Shown here: positions 1-10,921 of the stretch, piece after piece | How positions within the stretch are numbered: the first letter of the stretch is position 1 | How the letters are laid out: each line of letters starts with the position of its first letter | Assembly: GCA_948146395.1 (NCBI GenBank) | Contig: OX411551.1 | Location: forward strand, 51,084,997-51,148,996 | Length of the DNA: 64,000 bases | Direction of reading: 5' to 3' | From: Fragum whitleyi | Lineage: Eukaryota > Mollusca > Bivalvia > Cardiida > Cardiidae | Made by a program: the position numbers and the translations under genes | Notes under the pieces: generated by a model | Seen by the model: only the letters and a program-made list of their open reading frames with translations | Told to the model about the DNA's origin: nothing | Database searches by the model: none

Positions 1-576
1 TTGTTCATATCAAGACCCTAGGATCATATTTGAGCTCCACCTGGGCACAACCCTTTTTACATAGAATCAAAAGGCGAAAATCTTTTAAAATCTTCTTGAA
101 TTGAAACCAGAGGGCGCACTGCTTTCATTTTCGGTAAGTAGCATCATCTTGTGGGCCCCTACTTAGTTTGTTCATATCAAGACCCTTGGGTCATATTTGG
201 GCTCCACCCGGACGCATCCCTTTCAGCTCATCTTAGCATGATGGGTGAAAATGGGAAAACCTTCAAAAATATTCTTTTCTAAAACCAGAAGGCAGACAGC
301 TTTCATATTTAGAATGTAGCATCATCTTATGGACCTCTTCCAAGTTTGTTCATATCAAGACCCTGGGGTCACTTTTGGGGTCCACCCGGATGCATCCCTT
401 TTTACATAGAATCAAAGAGCAAAAAGGCATATCTGTCTTGCTCTTTGCTGAAAACGTTCCATGGTATTGATCTTAGGCAATTATCTTCTTTTAGACATCT
501 GCCTATCTAATTAATGTGATGTCTCAGGGGTCATAGAGACTCAGGTGAGCGATCTAGGACCATCTTGGTCCTCTTG
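1..576 (+). mobile_element. Family A element, 3' part (cut by window edge)
   Basis: This is the 3' portion of a family A Helentron-associated-like element. It shows body units with the recurring phrases 'ccagaaggcagacagcttt' and 'tagcatcatct'. Near the end comes the subterminal inverted repeat CTCAGGTGAGC (540-550), then a hairpin AGGACC-AT-CTTGGTCCT and the end CTCTTG. Its 5' end lies outside the window. There are no coding ORFs. Confidence 0.85.
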
Positions 577-596
577 TTTCTTTTTCTCCTTTTTTT

Positions 597-2201
597 AGCT
601 CACCTGAGCACGAAGTGCTCAAGGTGAGCTTTTGGGATCGTAGAATGTCTGTCGTCGGTCGTCAGTTGTGCGTCGCGGTCGTGCGTCGTCCACAATTTCT
701 TTAAACATCTTCTCCTCCTAAACCAGTTGGCTAATCTTGATGAAACTTGGCAGGGATGTTCCTTAAGTCATGCTCTATCAAAGTTGTTCAAATAAATGAA
801 ATCCACCCTTAACTTTCCCATTACCCTTAGCATAAAGGGTGAAAATATGAAAATCTTTAAAAATCTTCTTCTCTGAAATCAGAAGGCAGACAGCTTTAAT
901 ATTTGGTGTGTAGCATCATCTAGTGGACCTCTACCAAGTTTGTTCATGTCAAGACCCTTGGGTCATATTTCGGCTTTGCCCAGACCAAACCCTTTTTACA
1001 TAGAATCAAAGAGCGAAAATCTTTAAAAATCTTCTTCTCTGTAACCAGAAGGCAGACAGCTTAAATATTTGGTGTGTAGCATCACCTAGTGGGCCTCTAC
1101 CAAGTTTGTTCATAACAAGACCCTTGGGTCATAGTTGGGCTTTGCATGTGTGCATCCCTTTATCTCTTATGGGCACGAAGGGTAAAAAAATGAAAATCTT
1201 CAAAAATCTTCTTCTCTGAAACCAGAAGGCAGACAGCTTTCATATTTGGTATGTAGCATCATCTAGTGGACCTCTACCAAGTTTCTTCATATCAAGACCC
1301 TGGGGTCATGTTTGGGCTTTGCCCGGGCCAAACCCTTTTTACATAGAATCGAAGAGCAAAAATCTTTAAAAATCTTCTTCTCTGTAACCAGATAGCAGAC
1401 AGCTTTAATATTTGGTAAGTAGCATCACCTAGGGGGCCCCTGCCAAGTTTGTTCATATCAAGACCCTTGGGTCATATTTTGGCTTCGCACGGTTGCATCC
1501 CTTTATCTCTTATGAGCACTAAGGGTAAAAAAATGAAAATCTTTAAAAATCTTCTTCTCTGAAACCAGAAGGCAGACAGCTTTCATATTTGGTATGTAGC
1601 ATCATGTAGTAGAACTCTACCAAGTTTGTTCATATCAAGACCCTAGGATCATATTTGGACTCCACCCGGGCACAACCCTTTTTACATAGAATCAAAGAGC
1701 AGAAATCTTTTAAAATCTTCTTTAATGGAAACCAGAGGGCACACTGCTTTCATTTTTGGTATAAAGCATCATCTTGTGGGCCCCTTCCAAGTTTGTTCAT
1801 ATCAAGACCCTTGGGTCATATTTGGGCTTTGCACGGGTGCATCCCTTTCAGCTCTTCTGAGCATGATGGGTGAAAATGGGAAAACCTTCAAAAATCTTCT
1901 TCTCTGAAACCAGAAGGCAGACAGCTTTCATATTTAGAATGTAGCATCATCTTATGGACCTCTTCCAAGTTTGTTCATATCAAGACCCTGGGGTCACTTT
2001 TGGGGTCCACCCGGGTGCATCCCTTTTTACATAGAATCAAAGAGCAAAAAGGCATATCTGTCTTGCTCTTTGCTAAAAACATTCCATGGTATTGATCTTA
2101 GGCAATTATCTTCTTTTTGACATCTGCCTATCTAATTAATGTGATGTCTCAGGGGTCATAGAGACTCAGGTGAGCGTTCTAGGACCATCTTGGTCCTCTT
2201 G
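597..2201 (+). mobile_element. Family A element, complete (body type A1)
   Basis: This is a complete copy of about 1.6 kb. The 5' terminal hairpin pairs AGCTCACCT-GAGCAC with GTGCTC-AAGGTGAGCT (597-630). It is followed by a GTCGTCGGTCGTC-rich tract, then body units of alternating type with repeated 'tttacatagaatcaaagagc' and 'accagaaggcagacagc'. At the 3' end are subterminal inverted repeat CTCAGGTGAGC, hairpin AGGACCATCTTGGTCCT and CTCTTG. It lies right after the preceding A copy, separated by a T-rich spacer. It is non-autonomous: no Rep/helicase ORF is present. Confidence 0.88.
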
Positions 2202-2872
2202 TTTAATTTATATTTTTAGTGAAGTTAAAAACTCATATTCTTCTATGAAACTATTATATATTCTTTTTATATAGAGGCATGATAGAGTTTAAGAAATGTG
2301 CGAATTGGCATTGAAATGGGCAAAATCGATTATCAACCTATTTTGTGGATAATAGCATTCATCGGGGTGTGATTTTGCAACCACATTGAAGTCCTGAATT
2401 CAATCCATTGATAATATCATCGTTTTAAATGTCAAATAAAGATTGCACTTAAAATTAATTTCAAAGATAGTTTTAATAATATCAAAGGATCAACATAACG
2501 TTAGTTTGAGATTGACACATAGCACTGACAAGCCGTCGGAAGCACTTAATTCCCAAATAGTCCCCCAATTTCCCCCAAATCTACACAAATCTTCTCCTAA
2601 ATCTACCCAAATCATTCCGAAAACTACATAACTCTATCAAAATACTTCTTAAACAATCTACGAGTACTCATTTGCAAACAATCATTTAAGAAAATCTTCA
2701 TTGGGCGAGTTTTAAATGGCATACATGAAATACGGTTCTTTTTTATTTTGTTTTAGAGTTCAGTCCTTTCTTACTATAAGATATATATTACTTATAAATA
2801 GTCAGTAGAAATAAAATAGTACATAAGGAAATTGTGAATGAGTGATTACTTTAACTAAAACCTGCACCCGGG
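2202..2872. other. Unassigned intergenic or intronic sequence
   Basis: This is AT-rich single-copy-looking DNA. Near 2540-2625 there is a short pyrimidine/A-rich stretch with loose repeats of 'cccaaat' and 'ctacac/caaatc'. I see no convincing gene, RNA or element end. Confidence 0.5.
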
Positions 2873-3609
2873 TTATGACCGTAGGCCTGCGGATTGTATG
2901 TCTTTCCGAAAACACCTTGGTCGTTGTACTTTCGTAATGATGAATGGTTTGAGTTTATGGTCACCAGTGGCATTGGCTGTAAGTGCAACCCTTATTCTGT
3001 CCTTGGAAGCTTTGACCCCCCTTACACTTGTCGTCACCAGTGTGTGGTTCGGGCTAAGACGGTAGAACAGTCCCGTCTTGTCGATATTGTAGATGTCTTT
3101 CGGATCGTAGTCTGCGAGGATCCTCTGCAGACTAGATCGCCCCTCTTCAACGATAGTCTGGTCGGCACTGTCAGCTTCCCTGTGGTACAGTTTTCGTTTG
3201 ATACCCTGTCGTGTCTTGAATCTCTGTAACCAGCCTCGTGAGTAGGAGAAGTTGGTGATTTCTAGTTGGCTGCCGAGAGTCTTTGCTTTCATTAGCATCA
3301 TTTCTTCGTTGATTGTGGCATGGTGAGATGTCATGTCTATAAACCACAGGCATCTTCAAGCTCTTGGTGTTTAGGTTTTCTGTGGCGGAGGTGGTTTGGC
3401 GAGTCGTCTGATAGGGCCAACCATTTGTCCCTGGATTTCAGGATATCTCCGACAGTTGATTTACCGATGTCTAGGGACATTGACTTCGATGGGTACATTC
3501 TGATGCCTGAAATCATTGCCTTGGGATGGTCTTCTTTGTACTGGCAAATTTCTTTTGTCATGGAAGCTGAAACTTCATCTCTTCGTCTTTTGGTCGTCGG
3601 CGTAGTCAT
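2873..3609 (-). pseudogene. Decayed pogo/Tigger-like (CENP-B-type) transposase fragment
   Basis: The minus strand reads a transposase in two frames. The first part (3609 to about 3337) starts MTTPTTKRRRDE and contains the pogo-type N-terminal helix-turn-helix, with 'KSTVGDILKSRDKW' typical of the second recognition region. The second part (about 3334 to 2873) continues with the CENP-B/Tc5-like domain (ATINEEMMLMKAKTL, FSYSRGWLQRFKTRQGI) and enters the DDE domain at 'YNIDKTGLFYRL', which matches the D-E-T-G-L-F block around the first catalytic Asp. The open frames are offset at about 3334-3360, so at least one frameshift has occurred. Sequence stops about 30 residues after the block 'KPFIITKVQRPRCF', so the second and third catalytic acids are missing. 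It cannot be active. Pogo transposases cut and paste at TA; I did not find its inverted termini. ORFs on the other strand here are shadows. Confidence 0.85.
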
Positions 3610-4190
3610 CTTTTGTTGAGTGGTATCTTTGATAGGTTTGTAGAAATATGATAAGAAATGATAGTGGTTAACAATTTTTCAATCAGTTTTATAATTACTG
3701 TTGAATAGTTTTCTTTTTTGTAAAGATCGGTATAGTGAGTGAAAGTAAAATAGGAGTGGAAATACGTGGACAGAACCTTACTTGACACTCTGTTATCCTG
3801 ACACGCGACCCTTATTAAGTCACTATGTGTAAAGTGTGCAAACTGTCTGCATTTGAGTTTTGCCACCTTTAATGTTTATCGGCACGCGTCAAGCAGACAG
3901 TCAGATAAACTCGCTTATCCTGTGACAATAAGTCGGGACAGATAGAATTTATGACAGGTCTTCATTAGGCCGACCAACCCTTGACCCGGATTACATAAAC
4001 ATATTTGTATAATTTTTTTGATATTCCGATCCCGATATTTTCATTCCGGTTCCAGAACGCGAATATCCGGATTAAAGTGTTAGATTTGTGAAGGAAAATA
4101 TCCGTTCCCACGAAAAAATTTCCGGATCTCGAATATTCCGGATAAATGACGTCCGTATAAACGCGTCACGACAGTATATAAAAGTCCATT
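3610..4190. other. Unassigned flank of the transposase relic
   Basis: This lies upstream of the transposase start on the minus strand. It is probably the 5' non-coding part of the same transposon plus host DNA, but I could not identify matching inverted ends. No gene is recognised. Confidence 0.4.
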
Positions 4191-4261
4191 TTGCCATCAG
4201 AAAGTCCATTTCGCCCCATTTCGTGCAAGGCAGTCCATTTGGTATTTTAGGCCAACCCCTC

Positions 4262-4442
4262 AGGCACAGCACATTAGATCCAAAAGTATATAGAAACAAA
4301 GTAGAAAATCTTTCAACAATAATATGAAAATGGTCCACGGTATTGAAAAAATCTCTTTAGAAGTGGACAACTATCAATCTTATTCATGTGATGTCCAAGT
4401 GGTCACTTAGGAGACAGGGGAATGATTTAGGACCATCATGGT
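4262..4442 (+). mobile_element. Family A 3' end relic
   Basis: This is a degenerate 3' tail of a family A element. It contains the 'ccacggtattga...' phrase and 'gtgatgtccaagtggtca', a decayed subterminal repeat, and the intact terminal hairpin AGGACCATCATGGTCCT followed by CTCTTC (usual CTCTTG). The 5' part is missing. Confidence 0.7.
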
Positions 4443-4693
4443 CCTCTTCTTTACCATTCTGCAGAAAACTTGAATCCTTTGATAAATCTCCCACTCTAAC
4501 TATATCATGTCAAGATGATTTTAAATAAAATAGAGGGTCAATGAAACTTTTCCAGACCAAATATTAGCCTTTGTGTTAATTTAATGTTTAAATAAATGGT
4601 TTGATTTAAGTTCTATTGCTTTCTAAAATCACTCTCTTTTTTGAAGGTAAAATTTGTCCAAATAAATGTTAAAATGAATATTTCTCTTTTCAG

Positions 4694-4768
4694 ATTGGAA
4701 GATATATTCGTTAAGATGGCAAGTGCTGAAACAGTGTTTGTCAAGATTAAGGACATAACTCGGTCAAG
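4694..4768 (+). CDS. RPA1-like gene, exon a (start of DBD-A)
   Basis: This is an internal or first coding exon of the + strand OB-fold gene. The acceptor TTTCTCTTTTCAG precedes 4694 and the donor is G|GTTTGT at 4769. The frame is open across the whole exon, with an ATG at 4716 (MASAETVFVKIKDITRS). Either this ATG is the start, with the first 22 nt as 5' UTR, or coding continues from an exon further upstream. The exon ends after two bases of a codon (phase 2), and the exon at 16319 supplies the third base. Joined, the reading gives I-K-D-I-T...K-F-P-L-C-A-R-V, which lines up with the opening strand of RPA1 DBD-A (I..L.....W.I.ARV). Human RPA1 has an N-terminal DBD-F and linker before this point; none is visible here, so the protein may be shorter or the upstream exons lie outside the window. 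Confidence 0.72.
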
Positions 4769-4803
4769 GTTTGTGTACATGAATTTATTCGTTCTCTTTT
4801 TTA

Positions 4804-4919
4804 TACTCCCGAAGGGTCGTATTATGTTAATTTCTGTCTGTCCGTCTGTCTTTCTGTCTGTCCAGTCCATAACTTTGAAACTATAAGGCCTATGGTCTTG
4901 AAACTTAACAGGTGTATAG
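4804..4919 (+). mobile_element. Family T element, left part
   Basis: The 5' end after a T-run reads ATACTCCCGAAGGGTCGTAT, a hairpin, followed by a GTCTGTCCGTCTGTC tract and the first body unit ('ccataactttgaaactataa'). The element is interrupted at 4919 by the TIR element described next and resumes at 9806, where the body phrase continues exactly. Confidence 0.75.
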
Positions 4920-6344
4920 GGGTAGTTTAAAAAAAAATGACGCAAAAGTGTGAAAATAGGGGTCAGATATGAAGATGGTTTGACATCAATATTTTTCTTT
5001 TCACTTTAAAGGGAGTCATACCCAATTTCAAGATTCCTAATGGCTTTAGGCTAATACCTTACCATATTTCTTTAATTTAACTTTTTACTCAAATAAATTA
5101 CAGAAAAATCTCTGAATATCTGAATATTTGGTAATGCAATTAATATGTTCCTGAGGCTTTACAAAATGCCATATTAAATTATACAATGACTAGAGACACT
5201 TTACTACTTAGAATTACACAAAAACATGGGCAGCCATATATTGTAAGAAAAAAATCAACATTTTACTTCCAATTAATGCAGTTAATTTAAGACCTGGTTC
5301 AATAAAGTTCTTATTGTGCAGTCCCTGTGTTATATAATAATACAAAATTTTTCATAATTAACAACCATGAGCTGTCCATGATGCAGCAAAAATCTCTGCT
5401 TTAATATTATTTTCAGTTATATAGATATGGAGCATCAAAATTTTGCGTAAAATTCGAAGAAAATGTTACACTCCTGTATATGTTTTTGTTTTATCCAAAG
5501 GTTAATGTTTTTCTCTATTTACGGGTAACAACATACTTTTATTTTGTTTTACTGTTAAGAAACTAAATTCAGTTGATGAAATTTTAAGCTTTTTCAAATT
5601 CAAACAGAAATACAAAATAATCTATTCACTGCATCAACCAAATTCACAGTTGCCCATATGACTTTATCATATTTGAGAATGAATCAAAGTAGGGATAGAA
5701 ATTTTAGGATGTAGGGTCAGATGAAAAAAAGACACATTTGAGGTCAAAATAACATTTTAAGATAGCTTGATAAAATGAGAGCAATATGTTACACTCCTGT
5801 TTTAAATAATTAAGGTCCCATTTAATTCACTTGAAGTGGTTACATTGATTATTGAATATTTTTCAATGAATTTAAGGATAGAAAAATATTAAATGGAATA
5901 AAATTGACCATTATTTTATAGACTTCTGGAAAAGAGTTGTCCTTTAAATTCCATGCGCCATGTCAGCTTCTTTTGTACATGTACAATGGATCTTGGACAT
6001 TTTTAGTAAAGTTTAACTTAGCAATCAAGGAATAAAGTGGCTCAAGCCTTTGAAAAAACATGTGTTAGCTTGACAACTCTTTAAATGATTTCTATACAAT
6101 TCATAAAAAATTAGGAACACTGCACAACAAATACACCGGCTGTTACGTGTTGCTCATTTGTTTAAAAAAAAAAGTTGATTTTTTTTTTCATAATAAATCT
6201 ACTTTTTGTAGTATTTATTTTTCAATATTTATGAACCTCTAAAGGCCCTAAAATTTGTGTTTATGTATGATTCAATTGTTGACATTATATTTATTTTCTT
6301 TGAAAAAGCATTCGAGAAATTATTTGAGTAAAACTGATACAAAA

Positions 6345-7941
6345 CAAGAGGACCAAGATGGTCCTAGATCGCTCACCTGAGTCTCTATGACCCCCTGGGA
6401 AATCACATTAATTAGATAGGCAGATGTCAAAAAGAAGATAATTGCCTAAGATGAATACCATGGAACGTTTTCAGCAAATAGCAAGACAGATATGCCTTTT
6501 TGCTCTTTGATTCTATGTAAAAAGGGATGCACCCGGGTGGACCCCAAAAGTGACCCCAGGGTCTTGATATGAACAAACTTGGAAGAGGTCCATAAGATGA
6601 TGCTACATTCTAAATATGAAAGCTGTCTGCCTTCTGGTTTCAGAGAAGAAGATTTTTGAAGGTATTCCCATTTTCACCCATTGTGCTCAGATAAGCTAAA
6701 AGGGATGCGCCTGGGTGGAGCCCAAATATGACCCAAGGGTCTTGATATGAACAAACTTTGTATGCCCACAAGATGATGCTACATACCAAAAATGAAAGCA
6801 GTGTGCCCTCTGGTTTCACTAAGAGAAGATTTTAAAAGATTTTCGCTCTTTCAATCTATGTAAAAAGGGTTGTGCCCGGGTGGAGCCCAAATATGATTCT
6901 AGGGTCTTGATATGAACAATCTTGGTAAAGGTCCACTAGATGATGCTACATACCAAATATGAAAGCAGTCTGCCTTCTGGTTTCATAGAAGAAGATTTTT
7001 AAAGATTTTCATTTTTTTACCCTTTGTGCTCATAAAAGATAAAGGGATGCACCCCTGCAAAGCCCAAATATGACCCAAGGGTCTTGATATGAACAAACTT
7101 GGTAGAGGCCCACTAGGTGATGCTACACACCAAATATTAAAGCTGTCTGCCATCTGGTTACAGAGAAGAAGATTTTTAAAGATTTTCGCTCTTTGATTCT
7201 ATGAAAAAAGGGTTGGGCCCGGGCAAAGCCCAAACATGACCCCAGGGTCTTGATATGAACAAACTTGGTAGAGGTCCACTAGATGATGCTACATACCAAA
7301 TATGAAAGCTGTCTGCCTTCTGGTTTCAGAGAAGAAGATTTTTGAAGATTTTCATTTTTTTACCCTTCATGCTCATAAGAGATAAAGGGTTGCACCCGTG
7401 CAAAGTCCAAATATGACCCAAGGGTCTTGTTATGAACAAACTTGGTAGAGGCCCACTAGGTGATGCTACATACCAAATATTTAAGCTGTCTGCCATCTGG
7501 TTACAGAGAAGAAGATTTTTAAAGATTTTCGCTCTTTGATTCTATGTAAAAAGGGTTGGGCCCGGGCAAAGCCCAAATATAACCCAAGGGTCTTGATATG
7601 AACAAACTTGGTAGAGGTCCGCTAGATGATGCTACATACCAAATATGAAAGCTGTCTGCCTTCTGGTTTCAGAGAAGAAGATTTTTAAAGATTTTCATAT
7701 TTTCACCCTTTTTGTTAAGGGTAAAGGGAAAGTTAAGGGTGGATTTCATTTATTTGAACAACTGGTAGAGCTTGACCCAAGGAACATCCCTGCCAAGTTT
7801 CATCAAGATTGGCCCACTTGTTTAGGAGGAGAAGATGTTTAAAGAAATTATGGACGACGGACGACGCACGACTGACGACGGATGACGGACATTCTATGAT
7901 CCCAATAGCTCACCTTTAGCACTTCGTGCTCAGGTGAGCTA
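6345..7941 (-). mobile_element. Family A element (A1 body), nested, minus orientation
   Basis: This is a complete A copy on the minus strand. The 3' end CTCTTGTTTT reads as aaaacaagag at 6341-6350 and is followed by the hairpin aggaccaagatggtcct. The 5' hairpin is at about 7908-7941 (agctcacc...ggtgagct complement). It lies inside the motif-bearing TIR element, directly next to motif copy 7945. Host sequence on both sides is an A-run, as expected for insertion between two T residues on the minus strand. Confidence 0.88.
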
Positions 7942-7944
7942 AAA

Positions 7945-9633
7945 ACAGGAGTGTAACACTACCTGCATGAATTTCTTTAGAATTCTTTCCTCAGCATTGT
8001 TTACACCAAAAAGTAAATTATTGTTATTAAACTTTTATCAGAGCAAAAGTTGATACTTAGAGCAGACAACCAACATAAGACTTGCATCATGTGGGTGAAT
8101 AAACAGTACAAGAATTACTCTAGTGTTTTGCATTTCAAATCAGTGCTTTTTTGTAGAACAAACTATACTTTAGTATGAGCAGTAATATTTTGCATGACAT
8201 ACTAAAATTATCTATACTTATTTGCTTGCAGTCAGTTGACTTATATATATTAGGCCTTTGGTGATCTCGTATCTAATACAACCCATGATTTACAGGAGTG
8301 TAACATTTCTGATGTAAATGACAATTCTGAGAATACTTAACATGAATTTTACAGATTTCCTGTGTCATTATTTAAGGAACACCTATGTCTTAAGGTTGTA
8401 ATTAGCATAGACCATCACAGTGCCAGGAGTCACATACTTATCTGATGTGATCAAAAATGAAACAGGAGTGTAACACTAGATTTGAATTTGAATGCCATTT
8501 ACATATTGGTAAGAAAACTTTGAGTTAATCCAAACTGCTTGATCTCTTAATGCTTCATATTAAATTATCCATAAGGCCTGATTTCTCTGCATTATATTTA
8601 GGGTTACTCAGAATTTTCTGTATTTTCTTACTTTGTCTTTTGAGAATTTGGACTCTGGGTATTGTTTGAGACACATGAAGATGACATAAATTTAGACAAT
8701 AATGCTCTTTTCATTGTAGGTAATGTTGTACTTAACTCATCCATGTCAAGCTTAAGTTAGAACTGTCCATATATAATCTGAATGTTAAGCATTAAACTGT
8801 TAATATTTAGAAAAATGTTTGTAATACAGGAGTGTAACACTTTCTGTATCAATTTATGAATTACTCTTGTTATCTGTTTAAACTGCAGTAGTAGAAATGT
8901 TGTGAGGATTAAGGAAATTGGTGAATTTTATTAAATAAAACATTATCAAAATTAGAAAAATAACTTATATCTCCTTAAATATTGCAACTTCAATCTGTAA
9001 CAATGATAAATTCAAGTTTTTGTAAGCAGTATATAAGTGACATCGTAAATTCAAATCTAGTGTTACACTCCTGTTTTCATTTATGATCACATCTGAAAAA
9101 TATCTGACTCCTGGCACTGCAACACTCTTCACAGGTGTCAACTTTGGCATGTGTCCTCTTAAAATAAATGAGGAGAATATGAATATTTGTGTTGAATATA
9201 CTCTGAATATTGATATGTGTCAAAAATGTTACACTCCTGTTATTCATGGGTTGTATAAGATATGGAATCACCAGATGTATTGTATGACATGCACACTTAT
9301 GAGAAATACAGTTAACACTTCCTTAAATGTAAGTTAGCTAGTTGTAAACTAGTAAATAAAGATAATTCTAGTATTTCATGCAAAATTCTACAGATCAATC
9401 CAAAGTATTGTTCATTTAAAAAAAAAATTCGCTGATCAGTGATGCAAAACTAATGAGGATTTCATATTCTATACATTCATCCATACGAAAGTTTTATATT
9501 GAAAGTTTGTCCTTAGATATCAACATTTATTCTGGTAAAAGTTTACTAACTTAATACTTTGAGGCTGAGTAACAATTCATTCCTGAAAAAAGACTTTTTG
9601 AAAAAATTCACACAGAAAGTGTTACACTCCTGT
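7945..9633. repeat. Large imperfect palindrome centred near 8768
   Basis: Sequence to the left of about 8768 reappears inverted to the right. Three motif pairs mirror each other: 7945 with 9620, 8292 with 9227, 8462 with 9061. Flanks match too: 'caacccatga' (8280) against its complement near 9245, and 'gtgccaggagtca' (about 8420) against 'tgactcctggcac' (about 9105). A ninth motif (8826) sits in the central part. The arms are about 800 bp, with indels. Confidence 0.8.
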
Positions 9634-9805
9634 TTTTTTCAACACTTTTTCTGCAACAATTTCTAGATTGTTTGTTCAAAACAATAAATATTTTACCATC
9701 TATTGAACCATGCAGAAATACAAATTTTAGGACAAAAAAATTGTGTGAATATAGGTTTACAACATATTGAGAAGTAGATTTTGAATTTTTTTTTTTAAAC
9801 TACCC

Positions 9806-10140
9806 ATAGATCTCATAGCTAGGGTATGCAGAGCACAAGAACCACAACTCTACCATTTGTAATTTTCGAGTTATTGCCCTTCGTTTGATTCAGTTAGCAA
9901 ATTTGTGTCTGGTCCATAACTTTGAAACTATAAGGCCTTTGGTCTTGAAACTTCACAGGTGTATAGATCTCATAGCTAGGGTTTGCAGAGCGCAATAACC
10001 TTAACTCTACCATTTATAATTTTTGAGTTATTGCCCTTTGTTTGATTCAGTTTGCAATTCTTGTCCGGTCCATAACTTTCAAAATACATGGACTATGATG
10101 TTGAAACTTCACATGTATGTAGAACTCATAGCTAAGGTGT
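9806..10140 (+). mobile_element. Family T element, right part (3' truncated)
   Basis: The body of the T element continues after the TIR insertion with roughly 145-bp units: 'tagatctcatagctagggt', 'caactctaccattt', 'gagttattgccctt', 'ccataactttgaaactataa'. It fades out at about 10135 with no CTCTTG end, so its 3' terminus is lost. Confidence 0.7.
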
Positions 10141-10389
10141 TTGATTACATTATCTCAATCTGATTGAATTTATGAATATTTTAGTAGTACTTGGGTACAT
10201 ATAATTACTTGAACAATAGTGATGATATCCATAAGTAATCCACAGTTCTTTAGTTGCATAAGAACACATTTTCCCAAAGACAAATAGGAAAACAAAACAA
10301 TTACTTTCATCATAATAAATACAATATACTATAGTCTTTGCTAGAAAATACATCCTGAGGATCAATAAAAAGTTCAAGACATCACCCAT

Positions 10390-10552
10390 TTATTTCTTAG
10401 TTTTGGGCGTATAATGCCACACCCAGCGTTGCTTTTGTATCCAATCTCCAGGTGATTCTACGGAAAAGACCTCAGGAATAATACGGCGCAGCCATGAAAG
10501 CGCATAATTTTGCTTGTGGGCTTTAATGACATCACAAACATCAACGATCACC
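10390..10552 (-). CDS. Terminal exon of an unidentified minus-strand gene
   Basis: On the minus strand an acceptor (...CATCCTTAG, cut before 10552) is followed by one base and then 53 open codons ending in TAA at 10392-10390. The reading is strongly protein-like and has no repeat character: it begins VIVDVCDVIKAHKQNYALSW, continues with LRRIIPEVFS and a tryptophan-rich end (GDWIQKQRWVWHYTPKTKK, then stop). Local GC is higher than the flanking intron DNA. I do not recognise the family. It lies within intron 1 of the RPA1-like gene on the opposite strand, so it is a nested gene, a pseudogene or a retained fragment. No upstream partner exon could be assigned in the window. Confidence 0.6.
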
Positions 10553-10880
10553 CTAAGGATGATGTTGCATAAACAAGATTAACATAAGGATAAAAGACAG
10601 AATATTATAATTTGTTAACAAAATGCAGTGTTTTACTGGGTTTTGTCATCAAAATATAATATGCCCGAAAGATCTCCATGATCAATTGGAAAGAATTGAA
10701 AAAATGTGATTTTCTTCAAGGGTATTGAATGATTGAAGTACCACCAGAAGCCAAATTACCTTAACCCTTTCCTGTTTTACAAAATTTTGGACCTGTCCAA
10801 ATTCAAAGGTTTTGCAGACAGAAATTTAAAGTGGATTTAATTTGAAAAATAACCATTCAGTAGGGTAGAAAATAGTGTGG
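10553..10880. other. Unassigned intron sequence
   Basis: This is AT-rich DNA upstream (on the minus strand) of the unidentified terminal exon. I see no element ends and no further convincing exon. Confidence 0.4.
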
Positions 10881-10921
10881 AAAAAGAAGAAATTGCTTGT
10901 TAGAAGCAATTTCTTCTTTTT
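10881..10921. repeat. Perfect 18-bp stem hairpin abutting a family V element
   Basis: Arms AAAAAGAAGAAATTGCTT and AAGCAATTTCTTCTTTTT are separated by the 5-nt loop GTTAG. The right arm ends exactly in the T-run where the V element begins at 10921. Confidence 0.85.

Larger units (their letters stand above)
5464..9633. repeat. Nine exact copies of the 14-bp motif TGTTACACTCCTGT
   Basis: Exact copies in + orientation lie at 5464-5477, 5787-5800, 9061-9074, 9227-9240 and 9620-9633. Reverse-complement copies lie at 7945-7958, 8292-8305, 8462-8475 and 8826-8839. All nine are identical although the DNA between them is diverged and AT-rich. I noticed none outside the TIR element. The pattern fits conserved binding sites, such as for a transposase, or module ends. 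Confidence 0.85.
4920..9805. mobile_element. 4.9-kb DNA element with 12-bp TIRs and 4-bp duplication, split by a nested A element
   Basis: The termini GGGTAGTTTAAA (4920-4931) and TTTAAACTACCC (9794-9805) are inverted, each continuing into an A/T run. Both sides carry ATAG (4916-4919 and 9806-9809). The uninterrupted host phrase 'ggtgtatagatctcatagc' occurs intact at about 9957, so ATAG is a true 4-bp target duplication and the empty site can be reconstructed. Without the nested family A copy (6345-7941) the element is about 3.3 kb. It has no significant ORF and is non-autonomous. Four-bp duplications are known for CMC/Chapaev, Sola and some Academ and Ginger transposons; the superfamily cannot be decided from the ends alone. 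The interior carries nine copies of a 14-bp motif and a large palindrome (separate entries). Confidence 0.8.

Noticed and set aside
2894..3619. Two + strand ORFs
   Set aside because: Antisense shadows of the minus-strand transposase relic.
10881..10921. Hairpin followed by T-run as a transcription terminator
   Set aside because: Bacterial-type terminators do not apply here; the T-run is the insertion site of the V element.
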